59,719 bases of DNA from Iodobacter sp. BJB302 (GCF_002735645.1 NZ_PDZG01000024.1:1-59719); one strand, 5' to 3'; shown: positions 37,084 through 46,816, counted from the first letter of the stretch. The notes: generated by a model not told the origin, from the letters alone. A program made the numbers and translations.

Positions 37084-37504
37084 TCCAGTTCATGATTGAA
37101 TCGGGCAAACGGTTTCATTCTAACAAGAACCTGCGGCTTTCACTGATAGATTATTACAAAAAAATATGTACCTTAAATACCCGGACTACATTTCTAACAG
37201 ATGTTAGATCTATAAGGAAATATCTGAAACCCCTCAATCGCACTAGGAAAAAAGTGTGGTTTTTAACACCCAATTTGCTACAAACAAAGCGCAAATACTC
37301 ATTTAAGTGAATAAAGTGCTGAATGGTAAGCCATTATTTAAATGTAAATTTTACAAATCGAGAATCACCCCACCAATAAAATAAAATCAAATAGTAAGCT
37401 TAAAAAAATATATTGGAAAGATTCAATGGCATAATCATGTAATAAAAACACCTGTCGCTTTTTTCATTCGCAAATATTACTGCACTCACTTCCAGGCTGC
37501 TGCT
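37084..37504. promoter_or_regulatory. Divergent gap between ppc and the PhzF-like gene, with a 16 bp palindrome
   Basis: About 420 A/T-rich bases without a credible gene. It must hold the promoters for both flanking genes. TCTAACAGATGTTAGA at 37193-37208 has perfect 7-base arms and looks like an operator for a dimeric regulator, about 110 bases upstream of the ppc start. The regulator is unknown. Confidence 0.35.
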
Positions 37505-38347
37505 ATGACGTCCTATCCCTTTCACCTCATCAATACCTTTGCTGAACGGCGTTTAAGTGGGAACCCGATTGTCGTGTTTACCACTGAAGAAATGCCTGAC
37601 GAGCCAACCAGGCAAACGCTGGCATTTCAAATGGGCGTAGCAGAAACCGCATTTATTGCGGCAAACGACACACAAGTTCATGTGCATTCAACGCAATACA
37701 TGCTGCCTTTTTCAGTGCAAGCCATGCTGGCCACCGCCGAAGCCTCGCACCCCGATGAAACAGGCCTTGCCGCACAGGCATTTAAAACCAATCAGGGGCA
37801 AACCTGGCTGTTACGCCAGGGAGACCGCTGGTGGAGCCAGCTGGCCACAGCCCACACCCGCCCGGCACAGCACAGCAGTTTAGAAATTGCCTCGGCCCTT
37901 GGCATTGCAGCAACAGATATTATTGGCACGCCCTTATTTGTTGATTGCGGGCTGGAACAACTCATTGTGCAGGTCAGATCACAGCAATCTGTTTTGCAGG
38001 CCAATCCACAGGTCAGCTCGCTGTCCAGGCTGGCCGAAACCAGCAAAAACTTACCCCAGGCCGCTGTATGGTCCAGCGATGGCGACCATATCACCCTCCG
38101 GTTTTTTTCCTGCGATGCATTTCAGGTGTATGAAGATTTTGGAGCAGGCACGGGGGCGGCAAATATTGCGGGCTGGATGATGGCATCAGGGCAAAGCGCC
38201 CCTTTTAGCCTGAGAATCGAGCAGGGGCTGACCATACAACGCCTGTTCAGCCGTTTAAGCGTGATTCATGTAGAAGTGGATGCGCAGCGCAATATCCGGG
38301 TTGGCGGCAACACCCATCGGGTTGGCGGAGGTGTGATTGAGCTTTAA
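37505..38347 (+). CDS. PhzF family isomerase/epimerase-like protein
   Basis: A 280 aa protein of the diaminopimelate-epimerase fold. Seen are the N-terminal TFAERRLSGNPIVVF (F-x-G-NP motif), the catalytic Glu in GVAETAFI, the second-half motif DFGAGTGAANIAGWM in place of the usual D-P-x-T-G-S, and the C-terminal RVGGGVIEL. The family includes PhzF of phenazine synthesis, but isolated members like this have no known substrate. No phenazine genes are nearby. Transcribed alone, divergent from ppc. Confidence 0.88.
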   Translation: MTSYPFHLINTFAERRLSGNPIVVFTTEEMPDEPTRQTLAFQMGVAETAFIAANDTQVHVHSTQYMLPFSVQAMLATAEASHPDETGLAAQAFKTNQGQTWLLRQGDRWWSQLATAHTRPAQHSSLEIASALGIAATDIIGTPLFVDCGLEQLIVQVRSQQSVLQANPQVSSLSRLAETSKNLPQAAVWSSDGDHITLRFFSCDAFQVYEDFGAGTGAANIAGWMMASGQSAPFSLRIEQGLTIQRLFSRLSVIHVEVDAQRNIRVGGNTHRVGGGVIEL

Positions 38348-38428
38348 GCTGCAAATGCCGGAGGGGAGCACAGAGCGGCCCATTTGAAAGCACATTTACG
38401 CTAAAAGCCGCTCCGGCGCGGGCGGGGT

Positions 38429-38450
38429 GCCCCGGATAAAACGCCGGGGC
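38429..38450. terminator. GC-rich hairpin between the converging phzF-like and ubiB genes
   Basis: GCCCCGG and CCGGGGC pair around an eight-base loop, and a second small hairpin (GGGCCTGTGGCCC) follows at 38472. There is no T run on either side, so intrinsic termination is uncertain. Confidence 0.4.
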
Positions 38451-38487
38451 CTATGCCGCCCCGGCAGATCTGGGCCTGTGGCCCGTC

Positions 38488-40002
38488 TTACTTAAACCAC
38501 CATGTGAGCAATAAACCAGCCAAAAGCGCGGCAATCACGCCCAGCAGCCAGTTACGTTTTTTCTGCTCCCACATCAGGCCGCTATAGCCCGCCACCAGTA
38601 ACTCTGTATGGTTCTGATCGAGCAGCTCACCTAATTTACGCGGCAACATTGGCAATAAAGCCGCCCACTGCGGCGCTTCTTTTTTTAGATTACGCAGCAT
38701 GCCGCGCCAGCCAATTTGCTCGTGCATCCAGCGCTCTAAAAACGGCATGGCGGTCTGCCACAAGTCTAAATCCGGATCGAGCTGACGGCCTAAGCCTTCA
38801 ATATTGAGCAGGGTTTTTTGCAGCAAGACCAACTGCGGCTGGATTTCCACATTAAAGCGACGCGAGGTTTCAAACAGGCGCAGCAGCACCTGGCCAAAAG
38901 AAATCTGCGAGAGCGGCTTATTAAAAATAGGCTCGCAAACGGTGCGAACCGCCGCTTCTAATTCCTCTACCCGCGTCTCTTTTGGCACCCAGCCCGATTC
39001 AATATGGGCGGTAGCCACACGGTGGTAATCGCGGTTAAAAAACGCCAGAAAGTTAATCGCCAGGTATTGCTTATCGCTATCAGACAGCGTGCCAACAATC
39101 CCAAAATCCAAAGCAATATAGCGATTATCAGCCGCCACCAGGATATTGCCTGGGTGCATATCGGCATGGAAAAACCCATCTCTGAATACCTGGGTAAAAA
39201 AGATTTCCACCCCAAAGCGGGAGAGTTTTTTTAAATCCATCCCCGCCGCCAGTAGCTCATCGATGCGCCCGACCGGAATGCCGTCCATCCACTCCATCAC
39301 AAACACTTCACGCGCACAAAAGTCGTAGAAGACTTCGGGCACCAGGAGCTGGCTGGAATTTAAAAAATTGCGGCGCAGCTGGCTGGCGTTAGCCGCCTCG
39401 CGCATCAGATCAAGCTCGTCATGCAGATAGCGATCAAATTCCGCCACCACTTCTCTGGGGCGCAAACGCTTACCGTCGGCCGAGAGCTTCTCCAGCAATA
39501 CCGCCATGATGCGCATCAGCGCTAAATCAGATTCAATCACCGGCAGGATATCCGGGCGTAAAACTTTGACCGCCACCTGCTGGCCATTATGTAAACGCGC
39601 CTTATGCACCTGCGCCACTGATGCACTGGCCACCGGCGTTTGCTCAAACTCGGCAAACAGCTCATCGAGCTTGCGCCCTAAGCTTGTTTCAATCACCGCG
39701 ACTGCGGTCTCCGCTGCAAAGGGAGGCACATTGTCTTGCAGTTTTGCCAGCTCATCGGCGATATCCAGCGGCATCAGATCACGGCGGGTCGACAAGACCT
39801 GACCAAACTTAACAAAGATCGGCCCTAATTCTTGCAAAGCCAACCGCAAACGCTCGGCCCGTGGCGCGCTTAAATCCCGGCCAGACAGCAGCGACTGAAT
39901 CAGCTTACCCAAACCACGCACACGCGCATGGCCGAGTAAGAACTCATCCAGACCATAGCCAAAAACCACACGGACAATTTTAATTAAACGAGAAAGACGC
40001 AT
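38488..40002 (-). CDS. ubiB: Ubiquinone biosynthesis atypical kinase UbiB
   Basis: A membrane-bound ADCK/ABC1-family ATPase required for ubiquinone synthesis. The 504 aa product has the family KxGQ motif ([11 protein letters not shown], about 65-68), the Ala-rich nucleotide loop region [24 protein letters not shown], and [10 protein letters not shown] with the metal-binding Asp. A C-terminal hydrophobic helix ([19 protein letters not shown]) anchors it. It belongs with ubiE and ubiJ upstream but is separated from them by a 409-base gap filled with a dispersed repeat. Confidence 0.96.
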   Translation of the reverse strand: MRLSRLIKIVRVVFGYGLDEFLLGHARVRGLGKLIQSLLSGRDLSAPRAERLRLALQELGPIFVKFGQVLSTRRDLMPLDIADELAKLQDNVPPFAAETAVAVIETSLGRKLDELFAEFEQTPVASASVAQVHKARLHNGQQVAVKVLRPDILPVIESDLALMRIMAVLLEKLSADGKRLRPREVVAEFDRYLHDELDLMREAANASQLRRNFLNSSQLLVPEVFYDFCAREVFVMEWMDGIPVGRIDELLAAGMDLKKLSRFGVEIFFTQVFRDGFFHADMHPGNILVAADNRYIALDFGIVGTLSDSDKQYLAINFLAFFNRDYHRVATAHIESGWVPKETRVEELEAAVRTVCEPIFNKPLSQISFGQVLLRLFETSRRFNVEIQPQLVLLQKTLLNIEGLGRQLDPDLDLWQTAMPFLERWMHEQIGWRGMLRNLKKEAPQWAALLPMLPRKLGELLDQNHTELLVAGYSGLMWEQKKRNWLLGVIAALLAGLLLTWWFK

Positions 40003-40134
40003 TGGTTCAACTTAAGAGAGAGGTGATGCAGGTAGAGGGTTAGCATCGTAGGGCAGGTGAAACCACATGTGCGCTAACCAGTTTGGTTCTTAGTAGCAAA
40101 CAAAGACAAAAAATTATGACTACGCTCTCGATAT

Positions 40135-40370
40135 GGGGCTTAAATCTCCCCTTGAAACACGCCGAAGCGAGGAACAAGCGGGGCGGGGTTTCGGCCAGGG
40201 AGCGAGGCAGCGAGCCAATCCCGCCCGCCGCCGACTCGATTGTCCGCAGCGAAGGAGTCTTCGTGTTTCGTGGGGTCGCCTTCTTTTGGTTCTTTTCTTG
40301 GCGAAGCAAGAAAAGAACGCCCCCGCGGGGGCACCCGCTCCAAAATCAACGTGCCGAAGGCACTAAAAAA
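40135..40370 (+). repeat. Dispersed ~236 bp intergenic repeat, copy A
   Basis: Begins GGGGCTTAAATCTCCCCTTG and ends near AACGTGCCGAAGGCACT. Inside is the palindrome CTTTTCTTGGCGAAGC/AAGAAAAG. Copies at 44603-44836 and 53491-53727 share most of the sequence in the same orientation. The sequence just upstream (TGACTACGCTCTC) also matches copy C, as does a GTAGGGC…GCGCTAACCA block at 40050-40080. It sits in the gap between ubiJ and ubiB. Short open frames inside it are not gene-like. Confidence 0.9.
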
Positions 40371-40411
40371 ACTATTTGATTTTGCTTGGCCCATTTATTG
40401 AAGACCCCACC

Positions 40412-40963
40412 CTACATTAACTTTGAAACTCGCTTTTCCAGCCTTGCCAGCGCATCGCGTAATTCATCCACATCATTACAAAACTGATTTACATCGCGCT
40501 TATGCGCTAAAAGCGGGGCTTCGTCGCGCCAGTATTCGGCTAAGTTAACTACTAATCTCGAACCCATTGCGCCGGGAATTCCGCCCACTTTGCCTGCAAT
40601 ACTCACCAGCCTTTGCGTTGCCACATCGCCAATCAGCTTAGATAACTCTTCAGCCGCATCCCAGCGCAGGCCGCTCAGCACATGGCCGATGCGGCTGCCC
40701 AGCTCGCCATCGCCACTGAGGCGCACATGGCGGGCGGCGGCGGTTTTATCCTGCATGCGGCGGGTGAAAAAGCTCAGCGGCAAATCCAGCGTGGCTTCTG
40801 CTTCGGCCATGCTTTTTGCCAGCCGGCCATCATGCATCAGCACCAGCGTTTCGCTGACCATGGGCAAAGAAATCTTAATTGTACGGCCAGCGAATTGCGC
40901 AAGCTCCGCCTTCGCTGCCGCATCCTCTGCCAAAAGGCGATTGAGTACGGCGGCCAGCAACAT
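40412..40963 (-). CDS. ubiJ: Ubiquinone biosynthesis accessory factor UbiJ
   Basis: A lipid-binding SCP2-domain protein that holds ubiquinone intermediates within the soluble Ubi complex, together with UbiK and the hydroxylases. The 183 aa product has an SCP2 domain (about 10-110) and a C-terminal helical/coiled-coil segment (VDELRDALARLEKRVSKL). The start overlaps the ubiE stop, which implies translational coupling. Confidence 0.92.
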   Translation of the reverse strand: MLLAAVLNRLLAEDAAAKAELAQFAGRTIKISLPMVSETLVLMHDGRLAKSMAEAEATLDLPLSFFTRRMQDKTAAARHVRLSGDGELGSRIGHVLSGLRWDAAEELSKLIGDVATQRLVSIAGKVGGIPGAMGSRLVVNLAEYWRDEAPLLAHKRDVNQFCNDVDELRDALARLEKRVSKLM

Positions 40964-41700
40964 TAAATTTTTGTCCCTTTATGCAAAGCAACCACGCCAC
41001 CCGTCATATTATGGAAATCCACCCAGCCAAAGCCTGCGTCTTTCATCATTTGCTTGAGGGTTTCCTGATCCGGATGCATACGGATGGATTCGGCCAGATA
41101 CTGGTAAGAATCGGCATCGTTGGCCACCAGCTTGCCCATAAACGGCAGCAATTTAAACGAGTAGATATCGTAAGCAGGTTTAAGCGGCGCCCATACTTTC
41201 GAGAATTCCAGCACCAGCAAACGCCCGCCTGGCTTGAGTACGCGATGCATTTCCGCCAGCGCAGCGTCTTTGTGCGTCATATTGCGCAGGCCAAAGGCCA
41301 CCGAAACACAGTCAAAATAATTATCCGGAAACGGCAACTTTTCTGCATCGCACTGCGCCACCGGCAAGGCATAGCCTTGGTCCAGCAGGCGATCACGCCC
41401 CACGCCCAGCATGGAGCTATTAATATCGGTGAGCCATACCTGGCCGGTTTTACCGACTTTTTTAGCAAAGGCTTTGGATAAATCACCCGTGCCACCGGCA
41501 ATATCCAATACCTTGTCACCGGCTTTCACACCGCTGGTTTCAATCGTGAAAAATTTCCAGATGCGATGTAAACCACCTGACATTAAGTCATTCATCACAT
41601 CGTATTTTTTAGCCACCGAATGAAAAACCTCAGCGACTTTTTGCGCTTTTTCGGATTCGTTAACCGTTTTAAAACCAAAATGGGTACTTGGATCGCTCAT
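40963..41700 (-). CDS. ubiE: Ubiquinone/menaquinone methyltransferase UbiE
   Basis: SAM-dependent C-methyltransferase of ubiquinone (and menaquinone) synthesis. The 245 aa product has the SAM motif [16 protein letters not shown], the family signatures [18 protein letters not shown] and LVLEFSKVW, and the end [18 protein letters not shown]. It overlaps ubiJ at its 3' end; a DUF971 gene lies 75 bases upstream on the same strand. Confidence 0.97.
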   Translation of the reverse strand: MSDPSTHFGFKTVNESEKAQKVAEVFHSVAKKYDVMNDLMSGGLHRIWKFFTIETSGVKAGDKVLDIAGGTGDLSKAFAKKVGKTGQVWLTDINSSMLGVGRDRLLDQGYALPVAQCDAEKLPFPDNYFDCVSVAFGLRNMTHKDAALAEMHRVLKPGGRLLVLEFSKVWAPLKPAYDIYSFKLLPFMGKLVANDADSYQYLAESIRMHPDQETLKQMMKDAGFGWVDFHNMTGGVVALHKGTKI

Positions 41701-41775
41701 TATTTTCTCTCATCAGATGGCGGTTACACCCGCCATTGCACGTAAATCGCTTTAATTTCGTGTGTTTGCACCAAG

Positions 41776-42150
41776 CTACGGAGTTCTTGAAGCCCCAGCC
41801 TGTGCCAGCTTATCTAAATAAGCCTGCCAATTGACCGCCTGATCACGCCCCAGCTCATAAAGATGGTCCCATGAATAAAGCCCTGAATCATGGCCGTCAT
41901 CAAATACCAGTTTCACTGCGTAATTGCCCACCGGCACAATATCAATAATATTGACGTCCGCCTTCCCAACCTGCAATGTTCCGGGGCCAGCACCGTGGCC
42001 GCGCACTTCAGCAGAAGGGCTGTGTACCCGCAGATACTCACAGGGCAGAATAAAACAACTGCCCTCATCAAAATGAATCTCCAGCTGCTTTGAGGCCTGA
42101 TGAAGTTTTATCTCTACTGGCAAAGGTGTTGTTTTTGATAGTCCGGACAT
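41776..42150 (-). CDS. DUF971 family protein
   Basis: About 124 aa from MSGLSKTTPLPVEIKLHQ. Shows the family pattern CFILPCEYLRVHSPSAEVRGHG, VNIIDIVPVGNYAVKLVFDDGHDSGLYSW, then a short helix. This domain is also the N-terminal part of gamma-butyrobetaine hydroxylases; stand-alone forms are linked to Fe-S or metal handling. The frame is open to 42222, but the extra residues are basic and not family-like. Placement ahead of ubiE is common in betaproteobacteria. Confidence 0.88.
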   Translation of the reverse strand: MSGLSKTTPLPVEIKLHQASKQLEIHFDEGSCFILPCEYLRVHSPSAEVRGHGAGPGTLQVGKADVNIIDIVPVGNYAVKLVFDDGHDSGLYSWDHLYELGRDQAVNWQAYLDKLAQAGASRTP

Positions 42151-42365
42151 GGGCAGAAAAGCTCTTTGACGTAACCCCCGCATAATACCCCGCTTCAGTC
42201 CTTTGCTAACAGCGGCTTGCACGCCAATCCGCGCAGGCAGAGTGTAAAAAATACGACACAGCTCAGAAAAATAAGACCACTTTTGTCAGACTTGTCATAT
42301 TAAATACATATTCAGGCCTTAATCTTGCAACAAATGTGGAACTTTATTCCGCGAGGTCAATCGCT

Positions 42366-43058
42366 ATGCCCGCTAATATTTTACTTGTTGAAGACGAACC
42401 CGCCATTCAGGAGCTGATTGCTTTCAATCTGTCTCAGGCTGGCCATCATGTGATGCGTGCCGACTCTGCAGAAAGCGCGCAAAACATTGTAAGAAATGCC
42501 CTGCCCGATTTAATCCTGCTCGACTGGATGCTCCCTGGCATGACCGGCATCGATTTTGCCAAGAAGCTGCGCTCTGAAGAGCGTACCCGGCAAATTCCTT
42601 TAATCATGCTCACCGCCCGCTCGGACGAGCAGGATAAAGTCATCGGCCTTGAAACAGGCGCTGATGATTACATTACCAAGCCTTTCAGCCCGCGTGAATT
42701 GCAAGCACGCATTAAGGCTGTGCTACGCCGCCGCGCACCGCAAATTACGGATGACACCGTTGAAGTTCAGGGCCTGCGCCTTGATCCTGCTACACACCGT
42801 GTCACCGGCAACAGCGAAACCATCGATCTGGGCCCTACCGAATTTCGCTTGCTGCACTTTTTTATGACTCATCCGGAACGCGTACATTCACGAGCGCAAT
42901 TGCTTGATCATGTCTGGGGAGATCACGTATTTGTTGAAGAACGCACTGTAGACGTGCATATCCGACGACTGCGCTCTGCCCTGGAATCAACTAATTTTGA
43001 CCGTTTGATTCAAACCGTACGCGGTACAGGCTACAGACTGTCTGCTCACAATAATTAA
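42366..43058 (+). CDS. phoB: Phosphate regulon response regulator PhoB
   Basis: OmpR-family transcription factor activated by PhoR under phosphate limitation. The 230 aa product starts [17 protein letters not shown] (ATG at 42366 with GAGG upstream), has acidic pocket residues near 10, phospho-acceptor Asp53 in [13 protein letters not shown], the conserved Lys in [15 protein letters not shown], and a C-terminal winged helix ([21 protein letters not shown]). phoR follows after 152 bases. Pst transport genes are not in the window. Confidence 0.95.
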   Translation: MPANILLVEDEPAIQELIAFNLSQAGHHVMRADSAESAQNIVRNALPDLILLDWMLPGMTGIDFAKKLRSEERTRQIPLIMLTARSDEQDKVIGLETGADDYITKPFSPRELQARIKAVLRRRAPQITDDTVEVQGLRLDPATHRVTGNSETIDLGPTEFRLLHFFMTHPERVHSRAQLLDHVWGDHVFVEERTVDVHIRRLRSALESTNFDRLIQTVRGTGYRLSAHNN

Positions 43059-43210
43059 GCATTCATTTAACGACAAGCCCTTGGTTTAGCGATAAAATCC
43101 TTACATAAAGCTTTAAAAGAAATACAAAATTCTTTATGGATAAATGCTGGACGCCTTGTAAGCCTTAGTATTTTTAAAAGGCGAGTGTTTTACTCTGGAT
43201 ATAAAACCGA

Positions 43211-44500
43211 ATGCTTTGGCTACGATCTCTGATTCATTACCTGACAGTGGCGGTATTTTCTGCCTCCATTGGTGCTATTTTTGGTCTGACTTATGGCATG
43301 GCAACCGCGATAGGTCTTTTATCTTGTTCAGTTCTGTATCACCTGGTGAATCTTGGCCGCTTACACCGCTGGGTAGAAGACTCCCGCGTGGATAATGTAC
43401 CGAGTGGCATTTTGCTCTGGCAGGAAGTGTTCGACCGGGTTTACAACCAGGTCAGGCTGCAAAGCAAAATTAAGGAACGCCTCACCAATACGCTGGATCG
43501 CTTTACCAATGCCAGCGAGGCCCTGCCCGATGGCGTGGTGATTCTGGATGAGCACGACAGAATCGAATGGTGTAACCGCTCTGCCGCCCAGCATATGGCG
43601 ATTAACCGTGTGAGCGATGTCTGGCAAGTAATCAGCAATATTGTCCGCCATCCGTCACTGCGCGAATATCTGCGCAGCCAAGACTTTGCCCACCCTCTGG
43701 TTTTACATACTCACCGTCCGCAAGAGCAGGTTCTATCCGTGCAGCTCGTTCCTTTTGATTCCAGCCGTAAACTTCTTTTATCGCGCGATATTACTCAGCT
43801 GGATCGCGTCCAGACCGTACACCGCGATTTTGTCGCCAATGTTTCGCACGAGCTGCGTACCCCGCTGACAGTAGTAGGCGGTTTTATCGAAACCATGATC
43901 GATATGCCCGATACAGATCCGGAAACACGCGGCCAGCATTTGCAGCTGATGTACGATCAAACCCAGCGTATGCAGCGTCTGGTTGACGATTTGCTTACCC
44001 TTTCCCGTCTGGAAAGTGGCCAGCAAATGCGCGAAGAAGAAGTCGACGTGCCGCAACTGATGCGCCTGCTGGCTGCCGAAGCCGAGGGCCTGTCGCAAGG
44101 CCGCCACATCGTGACGATCGGCCAGCTCGATTCAATCCGATTAATTGGCAATCACGACGAGCTGCATTCTGCTTTTGGCAATTTAGTTTCGAACGCCATC
44201 CGCTACACGCCTAATGGCGGCGAGATTACCCTTTCGTGGAATCTGAGCTTTGAGCACGGATTATTCAGCGTAAAAGACTCGGGCATCGGCATCTCGCCTG
44301 AACACTTACCCCGCCTGACCGAGCGCTTTTACCGCGTTGACCGAGGCCGCTCACGCTCCACCGGCGGCACGGGGCTGGGATTAGCCATCGTGAAACACAT
44401 CATCCAGCGCCACCAGGCCCAATTACTGGTGCAATCCAAATCAGGCGAAGGCAGCGTATTCTCAGTGAAATTCCCACCGCAGCGATTGATTAACAATTGA
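43211..44500 (+). CDS. phoR: Phosphate regulon sensor kinase PhoR
   Basis: A 429 aa membrane histidine kinase: two hydrophobic segments at the N-terminus (about 5-50), the PhoR-type linker (LHRWVEDSRVDNVPSGILLW), a PAS domain (ALPDGVVILDEHDRIEWCN), the H box DFVANVSHELRTPLTVVGG, and ATPase boxes GNLVSNAIRYTP (N), VKDSGIGIS (G1) and GGTGLGLAIVKHI (G2). All catalytic boxes are intact. Partner of PhoB just upstream. Confidence 0.95.
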   Translation: MLWLRSLIHYLTVAVFSASIGAIFGLTYGMATAIGLLSCSVLYHLVNLGRLHRWVEDSRVDNVPSGILLWQEVFDRVYNQVRLQSKIKERLTNTLDRFTNASEALPDGVVILDEHDRIEWCNRSAAQHMAINRVSDVWQVISNIVRHPSLREYLRSQDFAHPLVLHTHRPQEQVLSVQLVPFDSSRKLLLSRDITQLDRVQTVHRDFVANVSHELRTPLTVVGGFIETMIDMPDTDPETRGQHLQLMYDQTQRMQRLVDDLLTLSRLESGQQMREEEVDVPQLMRLLAAEAEGLSQGRHIVTIGQLDSIRLIGNHDELHSAFGNLVSNAIRYTPNGGEITLSWNLSFEHGLFSVKDSGIGISPEHLPRLTERFYRVDRGRSRSTGGTGLGLAIVKHIIQRHQAQLLVQSKSGEGSVFSVKFPPQRLINN

Positions 44501-44518
44501 TGCGGGGCAGCAAAACCC

Positions 44519-44545
44519 AAATCGTGAAACACGGAGAACACGGGG
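44519..44545 (+). repeat. Short dispersed repeat (CACGGAGAACACGG type)
   Basis: AAATCGTGAAACACGGAGAA and CACGGGGTTT directly after phoR resemble AAATCTTGAACCACAGAGAA with CACGGAGG at 53283-53309. It is a truncated member of the short repeat family, immediately upstream of copy B of the larger repeat. Confidence 0.5.
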
Positions 44546-44602
44546 TTTGAATTAAGCATCGTAAAACCCAGCATCCCAGATTCGTTTCGCGGATCAAAGC
44601 AC

Positions 44603-44836
44603 GGGGCTTAAATCTCCCCTTGAAACACGCCGGAGCGAGGAACAAGCGGGGCGGGGTTTCGGCCAGAGGCAGCGAGGCACGAGCGAGTCTCGCCTGCCGC
44701 CGACTCGATTGTCCGCAGCGCAGGGGCCTTCGTGTTTCGTGGAGTGGCCTTCTTTCGCTTCCTTTCTTGGCCACACAAGAAAGGAAGGTCCGGCGGGACG
44801 CCCGCACCTAAATCAACGTGCCGAAGGCACTAAAAT
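44603..44836 (+). repeat. Dispersed ~236 bp intergenic repeat, copy B
   Basis: Same start (GGGGCTTAAATCTCCCCTTG) and end (CAACGTGCCGAAGGCACT) as copy A. The internal hairpin changed to CCTTTCTTGGCCACAC/AAGAAAGG while keeping pairing, a compensatory difference that hints at a structured element. It lies between phoR and tal; together with short flanks it fills the 44501-45008 gap. Confidence 0.9.
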
Positions 44837-45008
44837 AGATTGTCGTTATAAAATTTTAGTTCCTCCTCCCTGTCAATCCCCATTCCCACAAAAAAATAGT
44901 AAAAAATAGTCAAAATTATTGCGTGATCACAAATGCGCAAGCCACAGGGATAGGGGATAATTTACGCCGAGCATCAACCTTTCCCATCTCTTATTTGAGG
45001 CGTCACCC

Positions 45009-46088
45009 ATGAGCAAAATCGCTGCTATTAAGCCCCTAGGTCAAAGCATCTGGCTGGATAATTTATCGCGTGGTCTGATTCAATCTGGTGAACTTGCCAA
45101 AATTCTGAAAGAAGACGGCATCATGGGGGTGACATCTAACCCGGCCATTTTCTTTAAATCAATCAGCTCTGATCCGCTTTACACCGGCGACCTGGCAGAA
45201 TTAAAAAAACAAGATTTAACTGCTGAACAACGCTACGAAGCGCTGGTGATTCCTGATCTGCAGGCTGCTTGCGATGTAACCCGCTCGATTTACGATGAAA
45301 CCAAGGGTAAAGACGGCTATGTATCGCTGGAAGTATCCCCAACACTGTCACACGATGCAGTTGGCACCATTGCCAACGCAAAACGTCTGTGGGCAGCCAT
45401 TAACCGCCCTAATCTGATGATTAAAGTGCCTGCCACATCCGCAGGCGTGATCGCCATTGAAGAGCTGATTGCCTCTGGCCTGAATATCAACGTCACCCTG
45501 ATGTTTAACCTGAAACACGTTGACGAAGTACTCACCGCCTATATCCGCGGTCTGGAAGCACGCGTTGCCGCTGGCCAGCCGGTTGATCACGTTCATGCAG
45601 TTGCATCGGTATTCTTATCCCGTGTAGACAGCCTGATTGATCCGCAACTGGAAGAAATCGGCACACCAGAAGCGCTGGCACTGCGCGGTGAAGTGGCCAA
45701 ATCGTTTGTAAAAGTTTCTTACGAACATTACAAAAAACTCTTCCACGGCACACGTTTTGCTGCACTGAAAGCACTGGGCGCAAATCCACAACGCATGCTT
45801 TGGGCCTCTACCGGCACCAAAAACAAAGCCTATAGCGATGTAATGTATGTGGCGGATCTGATCGGCCCGGAAACAGTGAACACCGTGCCTGACGCAACAC
45901 TGGCTCTGTTCCGCGACCACGGCGTAGCCGCACTGACACTGGAAACAGGTTTAGACAAAGCCGTTGCCAATATGGCCGCACTGCGTAAGCTAGGCATCAA
46001 CTACAACCTGCAAGGCGAGCAGCTGCAAACCGAAGGCCTGAAGCAATTTGACGACGCCTTTATCAAACTGCTGGAACTGACTGCTTAA
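45009..46088 (+). CDS. tal: Transaldolase
   Basis: Pentose-phosphate pathway enzyme that moves a dihydroxyacetone unit between sugar phosphates. The 359 aa product has GVTSNPAIFFKSI at the N-terminus and the Schiff-base lysine in RPNLMIKVPATSAG, with NVTLMFNLKHVDEV after it. The length and VHAVASVFLSRVDS motif fit the long (TalAB-unlike) transaldolase subfamily. A strong terminator follows. Confidence 0.95.
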   Translation: MSKIAAIKPLGQSIWLDNLSRGLIQSGELAKILKEDGIMGVTSNPAIFFKSISSDPLYTGDLAELKKQDLTAEQRYEALVIPDLQAACDVTRSIYDETKGKDGYVSLEVSPTLSHDAVGTIANAKRLWAAINRPNLMIKVPATSAGVIAIEELIASGLNINVTLMFNLKHVDEVLTAYIRGLEARVAAGQPVDHVHAVASVFLSRVDSLIDPQLEEIGTPEALALRGEVAKSFVKVSYEHYKKLFHGTRFAALKALGANPQRMLWASTGTKNKAYSDVMYVADLIGPETVNTVPDATLALFRDHGVAALTLETGLDKAVANMAALRKLGINYNLQGEQLQTEGLKQFDDAFIKLLELTA

Positions 46089-46111
46089 ATTTGCATGATT
46101 TGAAATACCAA

Positions 46112-46137
46112 GAGCGCACAGGGTGCGCTCTTTTTTT
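46112..46137 (+). terminator. Intrinsic terminator after tal
   Basis: Perfect 8 bp stem GAGCGCAC/GTGCGCTC with an AGG loop, followed by seven T. Confidence 0.92.
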
Positions 46138-46243
46138 ATCCTGATAACAACAATTAGCAGGCTACAAAGTCTTATCGTATTCAGAAAATAAATATAGTGG
46201 CCATTCCAAACTTAATCACAACCAAATAAAAGCACAGACAAAC

Positions 46244-46744
46244 ATGTTCATAGCGCATATTCCTTCGGGCTACATCTACGCTGTATCTATTTTAAAAAAA
46301 ATTAAAAATACAACAATTCCAGCACGCCTTATTGTTTTGTCTGCCGTACTAGGCTCAATACTTCCAGATTTGGATCTTATTTACTTTTATTTAATTGACC
46401 ATCGCCAGACGCACCACCATAAATATATAACTCATTGGCCTTTACTATGGATTTCTTTGGCTTTTATTTCATACACAATCTATGCTTTCTCTTCGCATAA
46501 AAAACTGGGATTACTCTCACTTATTGCTTTTTCATCTTGCATGGTGCATCTCATTTTAGACACTGTAGTGGGGGATATCTGGTGGTTTTTTCCATTTATT
46601 GACAAACCATTTGCTCTATTTACAGTAAAATCCCTATATAAACCATGGTGGCTTAATTTCATACTGCATTGGTCATTCGTTTTAGAGCTCGTCATTTGTA
46701 GCTTAGCAATCTGTATTTACATTAAGCGTACAAAGAACAACTGA
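46244..46744 (+). CDS. YdjM-like membrane-bound metal-dependent hydrolase
   Basis: A 166 aa membrane protein with four to five hydrophobic segments and the PF04307-type pattern of polar residues: FIAHIPSGY, GSILPDLDLIYF, HRQTHHHKYITHWP and HLILDTVVGDIWWFFPF. These His/Asp sites suggest metal binding, and relatives are annotated as inner-membrane metal-dependent hydrolases. Codon use is distinctly A/T-rich compared with its neighbours, which suggests recent transfer. In E. coli ydjM is LexA-controlled; no LexA box was seen here. Confidence 0.8.
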   Translation: MFIAHIPSGYIYAVSILKKIKNTTIPARLIVLSAVLGSILPDLDLIYFYLIDHRQTHHHKYITHWPLLWISLAFISYTIYAFSSHKKLGLLSLIAFSSCMVHLILDTVVGDIWWFFPFIDKPFALFTVKSLYKPWWLNFILHWSFVLELVICSLAICIYIKRTKNN

Positions 46745-46816
46745 TTGTTTCCTGGCTGTTATCAGCCCAATATTTCCCAAACAGAGAAAATTTGGACTGA
46801 TAGCGCTCCTTCCAGC

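Noticed and set aside
40133-40366. Short coding frames inside the 236 bp repeats
   Set aside because: Equivalent frames in the three copies differ by frameshifts, so the repeat is not conserved as protein.
40981-41481. 166-codon frame antisense to ubiE
   Set aside because: Fully overlapped by the well-supported ubiE gene; no independent signal.
42283-42298. Pho box upstream of phoB
   Set aside because: Two TTGTCA half sites are present but only 9 bases apart instead of the 11 expected for PhoB binding.
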